A model generated the notes under the pieces. The model was given only the letters and a program-made list of their open reading frames with translations. It did no database searches and was not told the DNA's origin. A stretch of DNA of 64,000 bases from Gracilaria gracilis (lineage: Eukaryota; Rhodophyta; Florideophyceae; Gracilariales; Gracilariaceae), in NCBI GenBank assembly GCA_030374805.1, contig JARGSG010000265.1, positions 186,001 through 250,000 of the forward strand, written 5' to 3'. The position numbers and the translations under genes were made by a program. This document shows positions 34,949 through 46,380 of the stretch, piece by piece; the stretch's first letter is position 1; each line of letters begins with the position of its first letter.

Positions 34949-35712
34949 TGTGGTGCAACGCCCTCTGGGAGGTGGTTGATGGTACTTAGTCATATTCCGA
35001 CAAGTCGGGGAACCCCTCTGTTCGAGGCATATGAATAGCGATAGCCACTACTGTGGGTAGAACACGTGGATTACGGATGAGCCCGGAGGTTGGCCACGTA
35101 CACGTGGAACGGTCGCCACGACGCGTGGGTAATTACCACTGTGCGTGGGCCTGTTTAATTAGTTTATTTAATGATAGTTGGCAGAGCTATTCTACTTAGC
35201 GCGCGGCGACCACCGCCGGCCGCGCACAGTAAAGCTCCCCCAACCAGGGTTGGCTCTAGACTCTTTCGCCTTCGGCGGTATTCAACTCCTCCTTGGAGGG
35301 ATATCCCGTAGCATACGGATTGTCTATCCGCCCTGCGTCCTCCAAAGAACCCAACTGTGGGAGTGTGTAACCGCTGTTTGTCGCGTTCGACCCGTACAGG
35401 GATAACCCCGGTGTGTACCGTATCTTTTGTCGCTTTTATCCTTTTCCTTCTCTCCATTCCCCGCTCTCGCGGATTCCCCTTTCCTTTTTCCCCACTTCTG
35501 TGGACTCGTGCCTCTTGCGAGGATACCCCCACACACGTGGTGCCCAACCGTTCTGTGTTCAACTCTCTACGCTCCGTCGTGACGGCTTGGCCTCGGCTTA
35601 CACCCGACTTCGTCGTGCTTTGCCAGAGAGGCTCTGTCTGCTGACTGCCCTCCTAGGGAGGAAGATCTCGGACGTCTTCGTGGGGTTTTTCCGCCTCTGG
35701 CGTTGCACTACA
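34949..35712 (+). repeat. LTR 1 (764 bp)
   Basis: It starts TGTGGTGCAACG and ends CGTTGCACTACA. These ends are inverted repeats over 12 bases with one mismatch and give the canonical TG...CA boundaries. The left edge is fixed by loss of similarity to units 2 and 3 exactly here. An AT-rich TTTAATTAGTTTATTTAAT block near 35154-35172 is the best place for a core promoter, but I cannot define U3/R/U5 borders. Confidence 0.9.
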
Positions 35713-35715
35713 AAG

Positions 35716-35733
35716 TGGTCTCCCGACCTAGAA
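35716..35733 (+). other. Putative primer binding site, unit 1
   Basis: TGGTCTCCCGACCTAG begins 3 bases after the LTR, the normal place for a tRNA primer site, and starts with the required TGG (complement of CCA). Its complement looks like a tRNA acceptor stem and T-arm, but I cannot name the tRNA. Units 2 and 3 are identical here. Confidence 0.55.
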
Positions 35734-35821
35734 CGGACTGGTCACTTTCGTGTTTTTACCCTCTTTGAGGTTCGTTTCTACATCGCCGGAAGTTCCCGTG
35801 TGAACGGTTGCTCGATTACCG

Positions 35822-36724
35822 ATGTCTCGGAAGCCGTCCGAGGCGGAACCTGCGGTCACCCGCAGTCGCTCCCACAATGGTGGCGAATTCCCCGATACTC
35901 GGCTTATTTCGAAGATACCTATTCGCGCTGGCTCTACGCTGGGGGCGAAAACGTCTTCGCGGACGTCTGGTCAACAACCGGCACGCCGGACACTTCCTTT
36001 CTCCCCTTTGCTTCCCTCTGCTGAAGGTGCTGGCCCGGCTCCAGCCGTTGCTGCGGCGGCTCGCGCTGCCACAGTTACACCCGCTGCTGCGGTGGCACAG
36101 CCTCATCGGGAGAAGGGACGCACCCCCCAGAGTCTAAATCTGGAAGAGCAAATGCGCCAGCTGCGCACTGCTCATAATTCTCTTGTAGGGGTGGTCAACA
36201 CTCTTCGCCAACAGGCGGACGACTCCCCTGTGAAGGATGTTGCTGAAGATCTCCGTACGCTACGGTCTGACGTCAACACAATGTTGGAATGTTTCGGTGG
36301 GCCTGCCGCCTTCGTCGAAGGGATACAAACCCGATTCGATCGTGTGCGCGCCCGTCTGGAGACGTTGGAGCAAACCATTCTCGTGGATGCCCCCACTCCG
36401 GCGGAGCCGGTCGCTGTATCGCACCGTGCTAAGAATAGCGCCCGCGAAAAGAACCGCCGTAGGCGGAAAGGCCAACAGGGCGACCAGGACTCGGATTCAT
36501 CGACCTCGTCGGGTTCGGACCCGAACAATTCGGATGCTGCTGACTCGTCAGATTCGTCGTCTGACGATGATCGCGTAAGGCGCTCATCACGCTCTAAGCG
36601 GTCTACGGTCACACAAGGTGTGGTTCGTGCCCGTACTAAGGGACGGAAGCATTCCGGCTTGAAGGAGCTGAAGCCTACCAACCTGATGTACAGGATGTTG
36701 TTGTCATACCGGTACTACCGTTAG
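35822..36724 (+). CDS. gag: Gag N-terminal frame, ends at in-frame TAG, unit 1
   Basis: The product is 300 residues from ATG 35822, 109 bases after the LTR. Residues 1-100 are disordered (Ser/Ala/Pro/Arg). Residues 105-190 look like a coiled coil (LNLEEQMRQLRTAH, then RFDRVRARLETLEQ). A basic patch (KNRRRRKG) follows, then an acidic-serine stretch (residues 220-255). It ends in RMLLSYRYYR at TAG 36722-36724. The next frame is in phase and unbroken, so a longer Gag would need read-through. Matrix-like or assembly roles are inferred from position only. This copy has Glu where units 2 and 3 have Lys near residue 212. Confidence 0.8.
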   Translation: MSRKPSEAEPAVTRSRSHNGGEFPDTRLISKIPIRAGSTLGAKTSSRTSGQQPARRTLPFSPLLPSAEGAGPAPAVAAAARAATVTPAAAVAQPHREKGRTPQSLNLEEQMRQLRTAHNSLVGVVNTLRQQADDSPVKDVAEDLRTLRSDVNTMLECFGGPAAFVEGIQTRFDRVRARLETLEQTILVDAPTPAEPVAVSHRAKNSAREKNRRRRKGQQGDQDSDSSTSSGSDPNNSDAADSSDSSSDDDRVRRSSRSKRSTVTQGVVRARTKGRKHSGLKELKPTNLMYRMLLSYRYYR

Positions 36725-37996
36725 GAAGACTCCCCATTGGATCGTACACCCCGTGGTACGGGAAAAGTTAAGGACTGCATCAAGCGGATGCAGCTCTCCT
36801 TTCGCAACCAGTTGTTCACTGGAGAAGACCCAATATTGGTACTGGATTGCCTTGCACGCTTTGTAGCGGAAGCCGACATCCGCAACGAGGGCCAAGCCTT
36901 CGTGGCGTTACCGTATTTCTTACGTGGAATGGCCGAGGACCAGTACAACTCTGTAAGAGGTTCTTCGCGAGCCTCCGAAGGAGGAGTTACCTGCTGGCCC
37001 GAAGCAGTGCAGTATCTGCTACGGTCGTATGCAACGAACAACGCCATTCAGGGGGCAATCCTCGCCTTGCGAGACACGCGTCAGCGCTCAGGCGAGACAG
37101 AAACCGATTTCTCGGTACGCCTGAACAAAGCGTTCCACCGATGTGGGAATGTCTACCCCTCTAGTGAGCGCTGCACAATGTTTATCGACGGATTGGACCC
37201 GGCTATCCGGACTTTGGTCGCCCGCTACCGCGAGGATAAGCGGAAGACCACATATCTTGAGCTCATTCAGTATGCAAGAGCTCAAGGTGATGCGCTTCGC
37301 GCTAGGCCCCCGACTACTCGGTCCAAGTCTGCCAAAGCGTTGTTGATGGACACACGGTCCCCGTCTCTCTCGCTCGTCGCGGATCAGGCACCTCCACAGG
37401 AGTATGATAACGTCCAGCTCGCTCAGAGCGGCGTCGACTCCATCCCGACAACGGAACTCCCGTCGACGACGGATGCTTCCTTCGAGACCGCTCGGGAAGG
37501 CACCGTGCTCTACGCCGATGCCCCTCGAGTTCACGGGCCCCGCATCCCGTACTCGAACGGTGAAACCCGTTATCAACGGCCCGGATGGCAGGATAACCGC
37601 CCGGCGGTACGCTTCACGGATCACCGGAATGGACACCCTCGTCAGGGTAGGCAGGCTCTAATATGCCACCTCTGCTACACCCATGGTCACACGTCACCAC
37701 AGTGCCTTCTCTCCATGCGAGAGATGGCCAAGGTGACGGTGAATTATGAGGCCCTCACTCCGGAGGAGAAGCGTTCCGTCCCAATGACGTCGTATCTCCG
37801 CGCCAAGACGGACTTCGCCCACGTCGTACCGACGGCGCCGCCACCGCAGCGCGTCCCGGTACAACCGATGGCTTTGGCTCATCACGTGGCGAACAGACCA
37901 GACACCGCTACCGCGGGAACACAAGGCCAGCGTGCCCAAGCGCTGATGGTCGAAGAACCTGAGCAGCCGCCCCAGGCGGAGGGTCAGGGAAACTGA
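36725..37996 (+). CDS. gag: Gag capsid-like and zinc-knuckle part, in phase after TAG, unit 1
   Basis: This frame is in phase with the preceding one after TAG and stays open to TGA 37994-37996. The N-terminal 190 residues (CIKRMQLSFRNQLFTGEDP, then a long helical region ending LELIQYARAQGD) resemble the Ty3/gypsy Gag capsid domain. CHLCYTHGHTSPQC (37663-37704) is an exact C-x2-C-x4-H-x4-C zinc knuckle for nucleic-acid binding. No ATG lies at the start of the frame; the first is at RMQLSF. Translation would therefore need stop read-through, reinitiation or splicing. Confidence 0.8.
   Translation, partial: EDSPLDRTPRGTGKVKDCIKRMQLSFRNQLFTGEDPILVLDCLARFVAEADIRNEGQAFVALPYFLRGMAEDQYNSVRGSSRASEGGVTCWPEAVQYLLRSYATNNAIQGAILALRDTRQRSGETETDFSVRLNKAFHRCGNVYPSSERCTMFIDGLDPAIRTLVARYREDKRKTTYLELIQYARAQGDALRARPPTTRSKSAKALLMDTRSPSLSLVADQAPPQEYDNVQLAQSGVDSIPTTELPSTTDASFETAREGTVLYADAPRVHGPRIPYSNGETRYQRPGWQDNRPAVRFTDHRNGHPRQGRQALICHLCYTHGHTSPQCLLSMREMAKVTVNYEALTPEEKRSVPMTSYLRAKTDFAHVVPTAPPPQRVPVQPMALAHHVANRPDTATAGTQGQRAQALMVEEPEQPPQAEGQGN
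37987..37993 (+). promoter_or_regulatory. Putative -1 ribosomal frameshift site GGGAAAC, unit 1
   Basis: In the gag phase this reads G GGA AAC TGA, a canonical X XXY YYZ heptamer whose last base touches the gag stop. The -1 phase opens directly into pol. A hairpin with stem TCTCCC/GGGAGA and loop ATTC begins 12 bases downstream. Confidence 0.75.
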
Positions 37997-40900
37997 TCGA
38001 GGGAGTCTCCCATTCGGGAGAGACGTTCTCAGAGCCGAGGCTGTTGACGTTCGAGGCGTCGCCGCCTCGCTCCCCGTTGAAAATCCTCTCGAGGAAAGAC
38101 ACCGCTGACGCGGACTCGGAACACTTGGGTGTTCTCCGTCGACCGTGGATACGGGTTAAGAATAACCGGTTCCCGGATAGAGTCCTGGTAATGGCCAAGC
38201 GTAACTATAAAGTCTACGCTGACCTAGGTCTAAACCCCCAGTTTATGGTGCGCATTCTCACTGTGTTGAACACAGGCGCTGGACCGAACTTCATCGTGGA
38301 ATCTCTCCTGCCATTGCATGTGCGGACACGTATTCGCCGCCAAGCGGTACCCGACGTCGCAGACTCGAACAACAACCCGTTGAAAACGGCAGGAACAATC
38401 GACTTAGTCGTGCGTCTCGGAACTTCCGTGGTGAAGCTCGACTTTATAGTGTGTCGGTCATTGGCTGCCCCAGTTATATTGGGATGTGATTACTGCGACA
38501 GGTTCGTCGACGCAATCAGGCCCCGCCTCAGGCGCGTGGAATTTGAAGACGGTTCGTCGGTACCGATTGTCTGTCGTCCGCTGAAGCGTGCATCGAAGAA
38601 ACAAGTTCCACTCCCTGCTGCGCAGGAACCACCACCCGCTACACGCGAATACACAAAACTCCGTGTAGCCGCGTCGGTTTCTATCCCGCCTGAATCCCAA
38701 GTAATGGTGCAAGTTAATTCCCGTCAATACGGTCTTCGGGTTATCCAACCCTTGCCCTCGTTGTACGAGAAGTATCAACTCGCTGTAGCGAATGGCGTCG
38801 CGCACGTGACACCGGATACTCCGTTTCGGATACTCGTTGCCAACCTTGGCAGCACCGCCCAGTATCTGGTAAAGAACCAAGTAATTGGATCGGTCACACC
38901 ACACCCACTCGTCATGCTCCCAACCCGGATGACGACCGCCGATGTACTCGGATTGTTATCCTCTAAGGAGGGAAGCCATCCCGAACACCCCGAAGTTCCG
39001 TCTAAGGAGGGAGAGGGTACTGCCATTGGTACTACCGTGTCAACGGAGAGCTTGCCGAATAACTCGGGGTCACCGCCCGTATCCGACACGGAGAAGCATG
39101 GCCCAACGAGCTACGACCGGGTTGACCCCGTGAAAGCTCTCGAGGAACTCGATCTCAGCTATGTGCCGAAGTCACACCGTGAACGTCTGAGGAGCATGTT
39201 ACGGTAATTTACCCCAATGTGGGATGGCTCTCTTGGAGAGATCAACGCTACGGAACACCGGATTGACTTAATGTCGGACACGCGACCGATTGCGCAACCC
39301 CCTTACAGGGCAGGACCGAAAGCTCGGGAAGAGGAACAGTTCCAGGTGGACAAGATGCTCCGCGCAGGCGTGATTGAGCCCGCTCAGTCGCCCTGGGCAT
39401 CCCCAGTGGTACTGGCACTCAAAGCGGACGGAACCTGGAGGTTCTGTGTCGACTACCGCCGGCTCAATGCCGTGACGATCAGGGACACGTATCCCATTCC
39501 TCGTATGGACGAGTGCATCGATTCGCTCGGAAACGAAACCGTGTTCACGGCATTAGACGCCAACTGGGGCTACTGGCAAGTCCCCGTAAGGGAGGAAGAC
39601 CGCGACAAAACCGCGTTTGTATGCCACTCTGGGTCGTACCGCTTTAAGCGTATGCTCTTTGGTTTCACCAACGCTCCCGCTACCTTCCAGCGCGCTTTCG
39701 ACATCTTGTTGAATCGCTACAAGTGGCGGGCTTGTCTAGTTTATCTAGACGACATTATTGTCTTCTCCAGTAATCTGGACGATCATCTCACCCACGTCAG
39801 GGATGTAATGACCACTCTGCGTGACGCAGGAATAACCCTCAAGCTGAGGAAATGTGAGTTCTTCACAGACACTGTCAAGTATCTGGGCCACGTTATCCGT
39901 CCAGGACGGTTGTCGATCGAGGAAGCTCGAGTGAAGTCTCTCGCCAAGGCGAAGGAACCGCGAACCCAAACGGAATTGCGCTCCTTCCTGGGATTGGTCA
40001 ACGTCTATCGACGGTTTGTCCCGAACTTTTCGGATATCGCGGCACCCCTCAACGCACTCTTGCGGAAAGGCCAGCCACCGAAACTTGACCCATTTACGCT
40101 TGTCGAGACAGAGGCGTTTAACTCCTTAAAGGAGGCTGTCACAACTGCTCCGATTCTATCGTTGCAAAACCCGGACTACCGTACTCCGTGGACACGGATT
40201 CGAGCGACTACCAAGTCGGTTGTGCTCTATTCCAGACCACCCCCGAGGGAGAACGCAAACCCATAGGGTTCTGGTCGCGCTCGCCTCAACGTTCATGAAC
40301 GGAATTACTCCGTTTCGTAGAAGGAGTGTCTTGCAGTCGTATGGGCACTGTCCACTCTCCGCCCCTATCTTATGGGTGGACAATTCACCGTTTACACGGA
40401 CCACTCCTCACTGAGGTGGTTGATGAACATCTCCGATCCATCGGGCCGCCTCATGCGTTGGAGGCTCCGCTTAGCAGAATTCGACTTTCAAGTCGTTTAC
40501 AAGAAGGGGATACAGAACACCCAAGCCGACGCATTGTCGCGTTTACCCACGAATGGGGAAGCCCTCCCTCGGGAGATGACGAGATTCCATGTTTCGTCGC
40601 TGACGAGGTGGAGTCGGAAGATCCGGAATGGGATTTCGACAAGTGGCCAGAAGACTGGGAATTCGACGATGGATTGGACGACGTACTCGTTGCAAAACGA
40701 GAGCGAGGCTGACAAGCCCCTACCGGGGAAACTTTGTCCCGGTAACACCGGAGGAAATGATCCGAGAACAGCACGGCGATCTCTTCTGCGTACGCATTCG
40801 TGCCCGTCTTAACGGTGGTGCTACCCTCCCGTTCGAGGTTAATGACATTGGCTACCTCGTACGAGTGGTCGAGTCACACCCACAAGTCGTGGTGCCCCAC

Positions 40901-43454
40901 ACGCTGCAGTCGCGGATACTCCAACTATCGCACTATGCGAAACTTGGTGGCCCACGCAGGTGGTAGGAAGCTATACTTAACCCTGCGAAGGGACTTTTAT
41001 TGGCCCGCCATGGGCGGTTGATTGCTACGCTACGGTGCGGTTCTGCACCGAGTGCGCGAAGAACCGGGTTAAACTCCGGAAGAACTCAAAGAAACTGAGA
41101 TTATTCCCCGCAAGGGCGCCTCTCGAGTTTCTCGCAATCGACATCCTTGGACCCCTCCTCTCTACGCGGAGAGGCCACAAGTTCCTACTCGTTATTACGG
41201 ATCGTTTCTTGAAACTAGTTCGGACTGTACCTCTGAAGAGGATCACCGCATTCACGGTCGCCCAGGCCTTCGTGAGGCACTGGATCTTTGTCTACGGTCC
41301 GCCGGTTGAAGTACTCTCCGATAACGGGAAACAGTTCGCATCGCGATTTTTCCAGGATGTCTATCGCATCCTGGACGTCAAGAACCTGTTCACTACGACG
41401 TATCATCCTCAGTGTAATGGGCAAGTCGAACGGTTCAACCGGACTATGCTAGCTGCCTCTCCGTTCTTACGTCGCTGATCACCCAAAGACATGGGATTTG
41501 TACACTGACGCGCTGACGTTCGCGTACAACACGCAGGTACACAGGACTACCGGTGTTTCACCGTTCGAGTTGGTTCTGTCCCGTACGCCCCCGCCTGTGG
41601 CGTTGGAATCACAGCCTACGCTGGGGTAACTTCCCCTCTGTGGGCGACTACCGACAGAAGTGGAAAAACTGGTTAACCAGGCTGGTACCAGCCGCTCGCC
41701 AGTCTATGGTACGTGCCCAAGCCGCTTACAAGCGTGATTTCGATTCTCGCTTGCGAAGAGGTACTACGCCCGCCAATTAAGGCGGGTAACTACGGTGCTT
41801 CGTACGGAAGGAACACTACAACCCCGAAAAGGACAAACGGCATAAGCTCTCGCCTGTGGCGGATGGGACCCTTCAAGGTGATTTCTGCTACAGAAGGCAC
41901 AGTGGTACTGGAAATCAAGGACACGCATGAGCGGATCTCCCGTGATCGCGTCGTACTTGCACCGCCACCCTCGTCTGAGGTCGAACCGGCACCTGCCCGA
42001 CCCGTGCATACGGACTCTACAACACCGGGTGCACCCATGGCCAATCGCCCATCGATTTTGCCACACCCCGACTCGGGGACTGTCAGACCTACCGCTGGAG
42101 TCAGACACACCGATAACATCGGGAATTGCTGGCCAGGATGGCCATTCCTCTGTTCAACCCGCGTGCGGGGATTCTCCCCGCAATGCCGGAACGTTCACCC
42201 CAACCTCCCGCCGCTCCGGTCTAAGGAGGGGGGAGGACGCCTCTTCTGCCGAAGTTTATTCGCCGTCGCAACGGGAGACTGACACCCGTGCTACACGGTG
42301 GGCTAACGCTGAACCGGGATACCCCATCGCCTGCGCCGGACATACAGTCCCGGAACCCCGACGCATCCGGATCGGTAAAGCCCGAGTACGGGAGAGAAGA
42401 AGACACCGCGACCCGCGGATGCACACGCAAAAGCGGCTCCGTTGACCCCACCATCGCCCAAGGCGAGAAGGCAATCGTTCGAAAGTACCAGCTCAGCTGG
42501 GCAGCGACAAACAACCCCCGCAGGGTACTGTCTCGAGCAATCGGTTGGAGGCGCCCTCCGTAGTGGGGGACGCTCAGCCGGAGCCCACCGCTGGAAGCGT
42601 GACTGGAACCCCCCGACATCGGGAGAAGGACTACGCACCGCCGCGCACGATTGTGCGGACTCCGAGTGTCTCGGCTGACCCCGGCGTCGGCGGCGGAAAG
42701 GAACCGGTCGCTCCGGAGATCGCTCGCGCCGTGGACGAGACGAGCACGCCGGACATGGCGGAAACTTCCCAAGTAATGGGCACGGCACGCGCTGTGCCCA
42801 GCACTGCTGGGAACGCCGATAGATGCCTGGAGTTGCCAGAAGTAACCGTTGGGAACGGGTTGACACGCCGCCGCCACTTGGCACTCGCCAACAAGGACAC
42901 CCTGTCCAGGGAGGCGGATCGCTACACGGCGCATACCGGCCACACGCCGCCGCAATCACGTGCAGGCACGGAGATGTCGCGGAACACCCGCACCGCTCGC
43001 CGCGCAACGCGGGAGCACTGCACCGCCTTCACCCCGACCTCCGTCTAGACGGGTGGAGACCCGCAAGCTTGCGGTACGCCCGGATGCCCGCCGACTCGCG
43101 GTTCGCGCTCACGACGCGACACCGCCGCGGAGGATGGCACCGCCAAACGTGGCGCGCGCGCGAACGCCCCGAACACGGGAACCTCGCCCTCACAGGGCAT
43201 CGAACCCCCCGCCGTCACAACAACTCGGCAAGGCCGGCAGGTATTCTTCCAAGAATACATGTGGACCGACTTGTCGGGCACACCTGGAATCAGGACGGCA
43301 TCGTCGAGTACCCGCGTCCGTTGGTACGGTTACGACCCAAATTGGGATACTTTCGAACCAATCGAACTCCTCCCACTCTCGAAGGTGGTCCAGTACCAAC
43401 TGTCGCACGGGAACCGCGCCACCAGCAACGCTGGACAGGGCCCAAGTGGGCTAG
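37993..43454 (+). pseudogene. pol: Pol (PR-RT-RH-IN-chromodomain), broken, unit 1
   Basis: The open part 38044-39207 holds the protease-like domain (LNTGAG at 38266-38283) and ends at a TAA where units 2 and 3 have AAA. RT resumes in phase (39217-40266) with YLDD and one unusual change, MLFGF for MPFGF. A one-base loss near 40164 then breaks the frame at the end of the RNase H connection. Further one-base gains (for example in the tracts at 40285, 40733, 41012 and 41626), another stop and later indels scatter RNase H, integrase and the linker over several frames. The chromodomain is still recognisable near 43258-43400. The frame ends at TAG 43452. It cannot give a full polyprotein. Confidence 0.85.
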
Positions 43455-43607
43455 GGGAACCGTTGGAAACGGAAGAAGGCTAGGAAGGAATACTTCATAG
43501 ACGGAAGAAGTTCACAAGTGGATGTTTTATTCGATATGCTACTCATACTTTGGCACATTACCACCCCCGTTGCCGGGTATGTTATGACCCAGTGCTACTG
43601 GTTGTTG

Positions 43608-45444
43608 TCACTCCCCCCGGTTGGAAGATTGGACCTCGCCGAGGCGTTGCGCAAGCGCATCTCGCATAGCGGCCATATCGCCGGTCGTCGTGTCGGCACC
43701 GAGCCCCACGCCGCGGAGGAACTGCGCCACGATCTCACCCGGGTTCGCACCCGTCTGGGGGAACGTTCCCGGCAGCCGCCGTGCTTTGCGAAGGGGCAGA
43801 GGCAGAACCCGCTGTTGCGGACTCAGGCTCCTGAGGGTCAGGTTCATCCATCTTCGGAGGAGTGTCAGCCGTCATGCCCACGTCGTCGTCATCATTGCCC
43901 GCTTCTTCGGGTTCATTGTCCACCATTGGATCATCCTCCCCGCTCGCGCGGTAATAATCGTCAGAGTCGACGAACCCGACCGGGTGACCGTCTGGGATCT
44001 CTCTCGGAGCATTCCGGAGTTCTGCCGCCTCACTGGCGGATATCTCCCGTTGTTCCCACGGATCGAAGTAGACCGAAGTCTCCCGATAGCGCGGGTGTTC
44101 CGACCCAGACCCGGGCCATTCCCGCCACCTCCGGCGAGCCGGCCACTCTGCTGAAGCGGGACCGATCTCCAGTCAACACTGTCGATGTAATCGATCAACT
44201 CGAGAAGTTCTTCGGCGTTAGCCTTCCCCCCAAGGGGGATGGAGATATCCAGTTGACGGATGGCCGCCCGCACGCGCGGAGTGATGAACCACAGTCGACA
44301 CTGGTCGTAAGCCTCACTGAGGATGTAAGCCGCAGTGCGGACCGCCCACTCCGTGACGACGATCGACCAGAGCCCGCTACGCGGATCAGTGAGGAGGTAT
44401 GACCCCAGGTAGATGAATACCGGAGGTAGCTCGACATAGCACCCCCGGCATGCCTCGAGCTGTGCCCACCAGGCCGGCAGAGGGACGTACCGACCGTGTC
44501 GGTGAGCGGGAGCAATGCGCTCCACTTCCACGTTTTGATACGGGACGAAGTACCCGAATCGGGATCTGCACCGACGCTCGAAGCGGACGAACTCCTGGAG
44601 GAAGTAGGATCGATATCGACGCGCCATATGGCGGGAACTCGGCCCGAATAATCGGTCTTTGCCAACACACGGCTTCTTGTCGGGCAGCCGGGAACCCTCG
44701 CCAGGCGACGGTCTCCAACGTCGAGAGACGGTCGCAGTAACTCATTTCCCCGCGAGTGCGGAACTGCTTGATATCGAACTTCATCTCCGAAGGGATCGGG
44801 TACTCGAAGAGCGCCCGGCCTTGCCGTTGGTAACCGATGCGCACGAGCGCAGCATGCGTTTGAGCTCGGGACTCGCCCGCATAGCGGAGGACCTGGTGAG
44901 CAGGCAGGGCAACGCGCCGGTGCCAGTCCCATGAGAGGGTGACGATAGCCGGAAGGTCTCCGGGGAGCCGCTCCGTTCCGTCGGAATACTGGGCAATGAG
45001 CTCCTCGTTGAACACCGCAATCGGGTGGAACCACGGCGCAAGCCGGAGGCGCATCGGGCCTTGCCGCTCGCGCGGGTTTCGCCCAACGAGGGAATCATAC
45101 GAAGGCCACTCGCGGTCTGCCTGGGATCCAGTTGAAGCCCCCGCAAGGGAGAGTTGATTCGCTGAGGCGAACGGCTGCGCCTGGTTGGTACCGGTTTGTT
45201 GCCCGCTCTGCGGCAATTGCACGGATCGGAATCCGGTGAAGCCCCCGGAGGGTGGTTGGTTGAAAGGCTGTTGGTTGCCACTCATGGTGAGGTCGAGCAC
45301 GGGAGTAGCCGGAAGGCGTTGGTAGGAAGCCGAGGTATCGGATGAGCGCTGTGAAGTGCTGGGTACTGCGACTGCAGGAGGGCGCGTTAGTGTTGCCGAA
45401 GAAGTTGCCGGTGAGCCGGGAGAGGGCGTGCTTATACGTTCCAT
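43608..45444 (-). pseudogene. Antisense gene, frameshifted copy, unit 1
   Basis: This copy is convergent with pol; its 3' end lies 154 bases past the pol stop. The frame from ATG 45444 agrees with unit 2 through about 270 codons. It is then broken by an extra G near 44635 (ATATGGCGGGAAC for ATATGGCGGAAC) and again near 44073. Downstream, 44627-43872 continues the same protein (ARRYRSYFLQEFVRF, LPAWWAQLEA, IYLGSYLLTDP). An acidic, Ala/Pro-rich tail follows in a third frame. Product and features are described under the unit 2 copy. Confidence 0.7.
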
Positions 45445-45487
45445 TGCTGCCGCCGTCGTCTCCCTCTTAGACGTGATACTTCCGCCT

Positions 45488-45500
45488 AAGGATGGGGACA
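45488..45500 (+). other. Putative polypurine tract, unit 1
   Basis: AAGGATGGGGACA directly precedes the shared LTR and is the only purine-rich run there. This is the usual site for plus-strand priming. It lies inside the 5' untranslated or first coding bases of the antisense gene. Confidence 0.5.
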
Positions 45501-46271
45501 TGTGGTGCAACGCCCTCTGGGAGGTGGTTGATGGTACTTAGTCATATTCCGACAAGTCGGGGAACCCCCTCTGTTCGAGGCATATGAATAGCGATAGCCA
45601 CTACTGTGGGTAGAACACGTGGATTACGGATGAGCCCGGAGGTTGGCCACGTACACGTGGAACGGTCGCCACGACGCCGTGGGTAATTACCACTGTGCGT
45701 GGGCCTGTTTAATTAGTTTATTTAATGGTAGTTGGCAGAGCTATTCTACTTAGCGCGCCGGCCGACCCACCGCCGGCCGCGCACAGTAAAGCTCCCCCAA
45801 CCGGGGTTGGCTCTAGACTCTTTCGCCTTCGGCGGTATTCAACTCCTCCTTGGAGAGATATCCCGTAGCATACGGATTGTCTATCCGCCCTGCGTCTTCT
45901 AAAGAACCCAACTGTGGGAGTGTGTAACCGCTGTTTGTCGCGTTCGACCCGTACAGGGATAACCCCGGTGTGTACCGTATCTTTTGTCGCTTTTATCCTT
46001 TTCCTTCTCTCCATTCCCCGCTCTCGCGGATTCCCCTTTCCTTTTTCCCCACTTCTGTGGACTCGTGCCTCTTGCGAGGATACCCCCACACACGTGGTGG
46101 CCCCAACCGTTCTGTGTTCAACTCTCTACGCTCCGTCGTGACGGCTTGGCCTCGGCTTACACCCGACTTCGTCGTGCCTTGCCAGAGAGGCTCTGTCTGC
46201 TGACTGCCCTCCTAGGGAGGAAGATCTCGGACGTCTTCGTGGGGTTTTTCCGCCTCTGGCGTTGCACTACA
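45501..46271 (+). repeat. LTR 2 (771 bp), shared by units 1 and 2
   Basis: It has the same ends as LTR 1. It is 7 bases longer because of small insertions in C/G-rich tracts (near 45566, 45675, 45757-45767 and 46097). These could be mutations or assembly errors. It serves as 3' LTR of unit 1 and 5' LTR of unit 2. Confidence 0.9.
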
Positions 46272-46274
46272 AAG

Positions 46275-46292
46275 TGGTCTCCCGACCTAGAA
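46275..46292 (+). other. Putative primer binding site, unit 2
   Basis: TGGTCTCCCGACCTAG lies 3 bases after the LTR end, as in unit 1. Confidence 0.55.
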
Positions 46293-46380
46293 CGGACTGG
46301 TCACTTTCGTGTTTTTACCCTCTTTGAGGTTCGTTTCTACATCGCTGGAAGTTCCCGTGTGAACGGTTGCTCGATTACCG

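Larger units (their letters stand above)
34949..45500 (+). mobile_element. Ty3/gypsy chromovirus, array unit 1 (LTR plus internal region, 10,552 bp)
   Basis: The unit order is LTR, putative PBS, gag, pol with C-terminal chromodomain, convergent antisense gene, purine tract, then the next LTR shared with unit 2. Pol has an in-frame stop and several one-base frameshifts, and the antisense gene is also frameshifted, so this unit cannot move by itself. RT-RNase H-integrase order places it in Ty3/gypsy (Metaviridae), and the chromodomain places it among chromoviruses. Confidence 0.95.

Noticed and set aside
35413..36024. 203-codon plus ORF across LTR and leader, repeated in all units
   Set aside because: It crosses the LTR end, primer site and gag start in another frame, and recurs only because the DNA is repeated. 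Its length differs with the LTR 2 indels. No motif.
42221..43007. Long minus-strand ORFs (244 and 234 codons) opposite the pol linker
   Set aside because: They are complements of the repetitive Pro/Arg-rich linker codons. The true frame is pol, and the real antisense gene lies further downstream.
43500..45500. Antisense gene considered as an env-like gene
   Set aside because: It is on the opposite strand from gag-pol and shows no signal peptide, membrane anchor or glycoprotein pattern.
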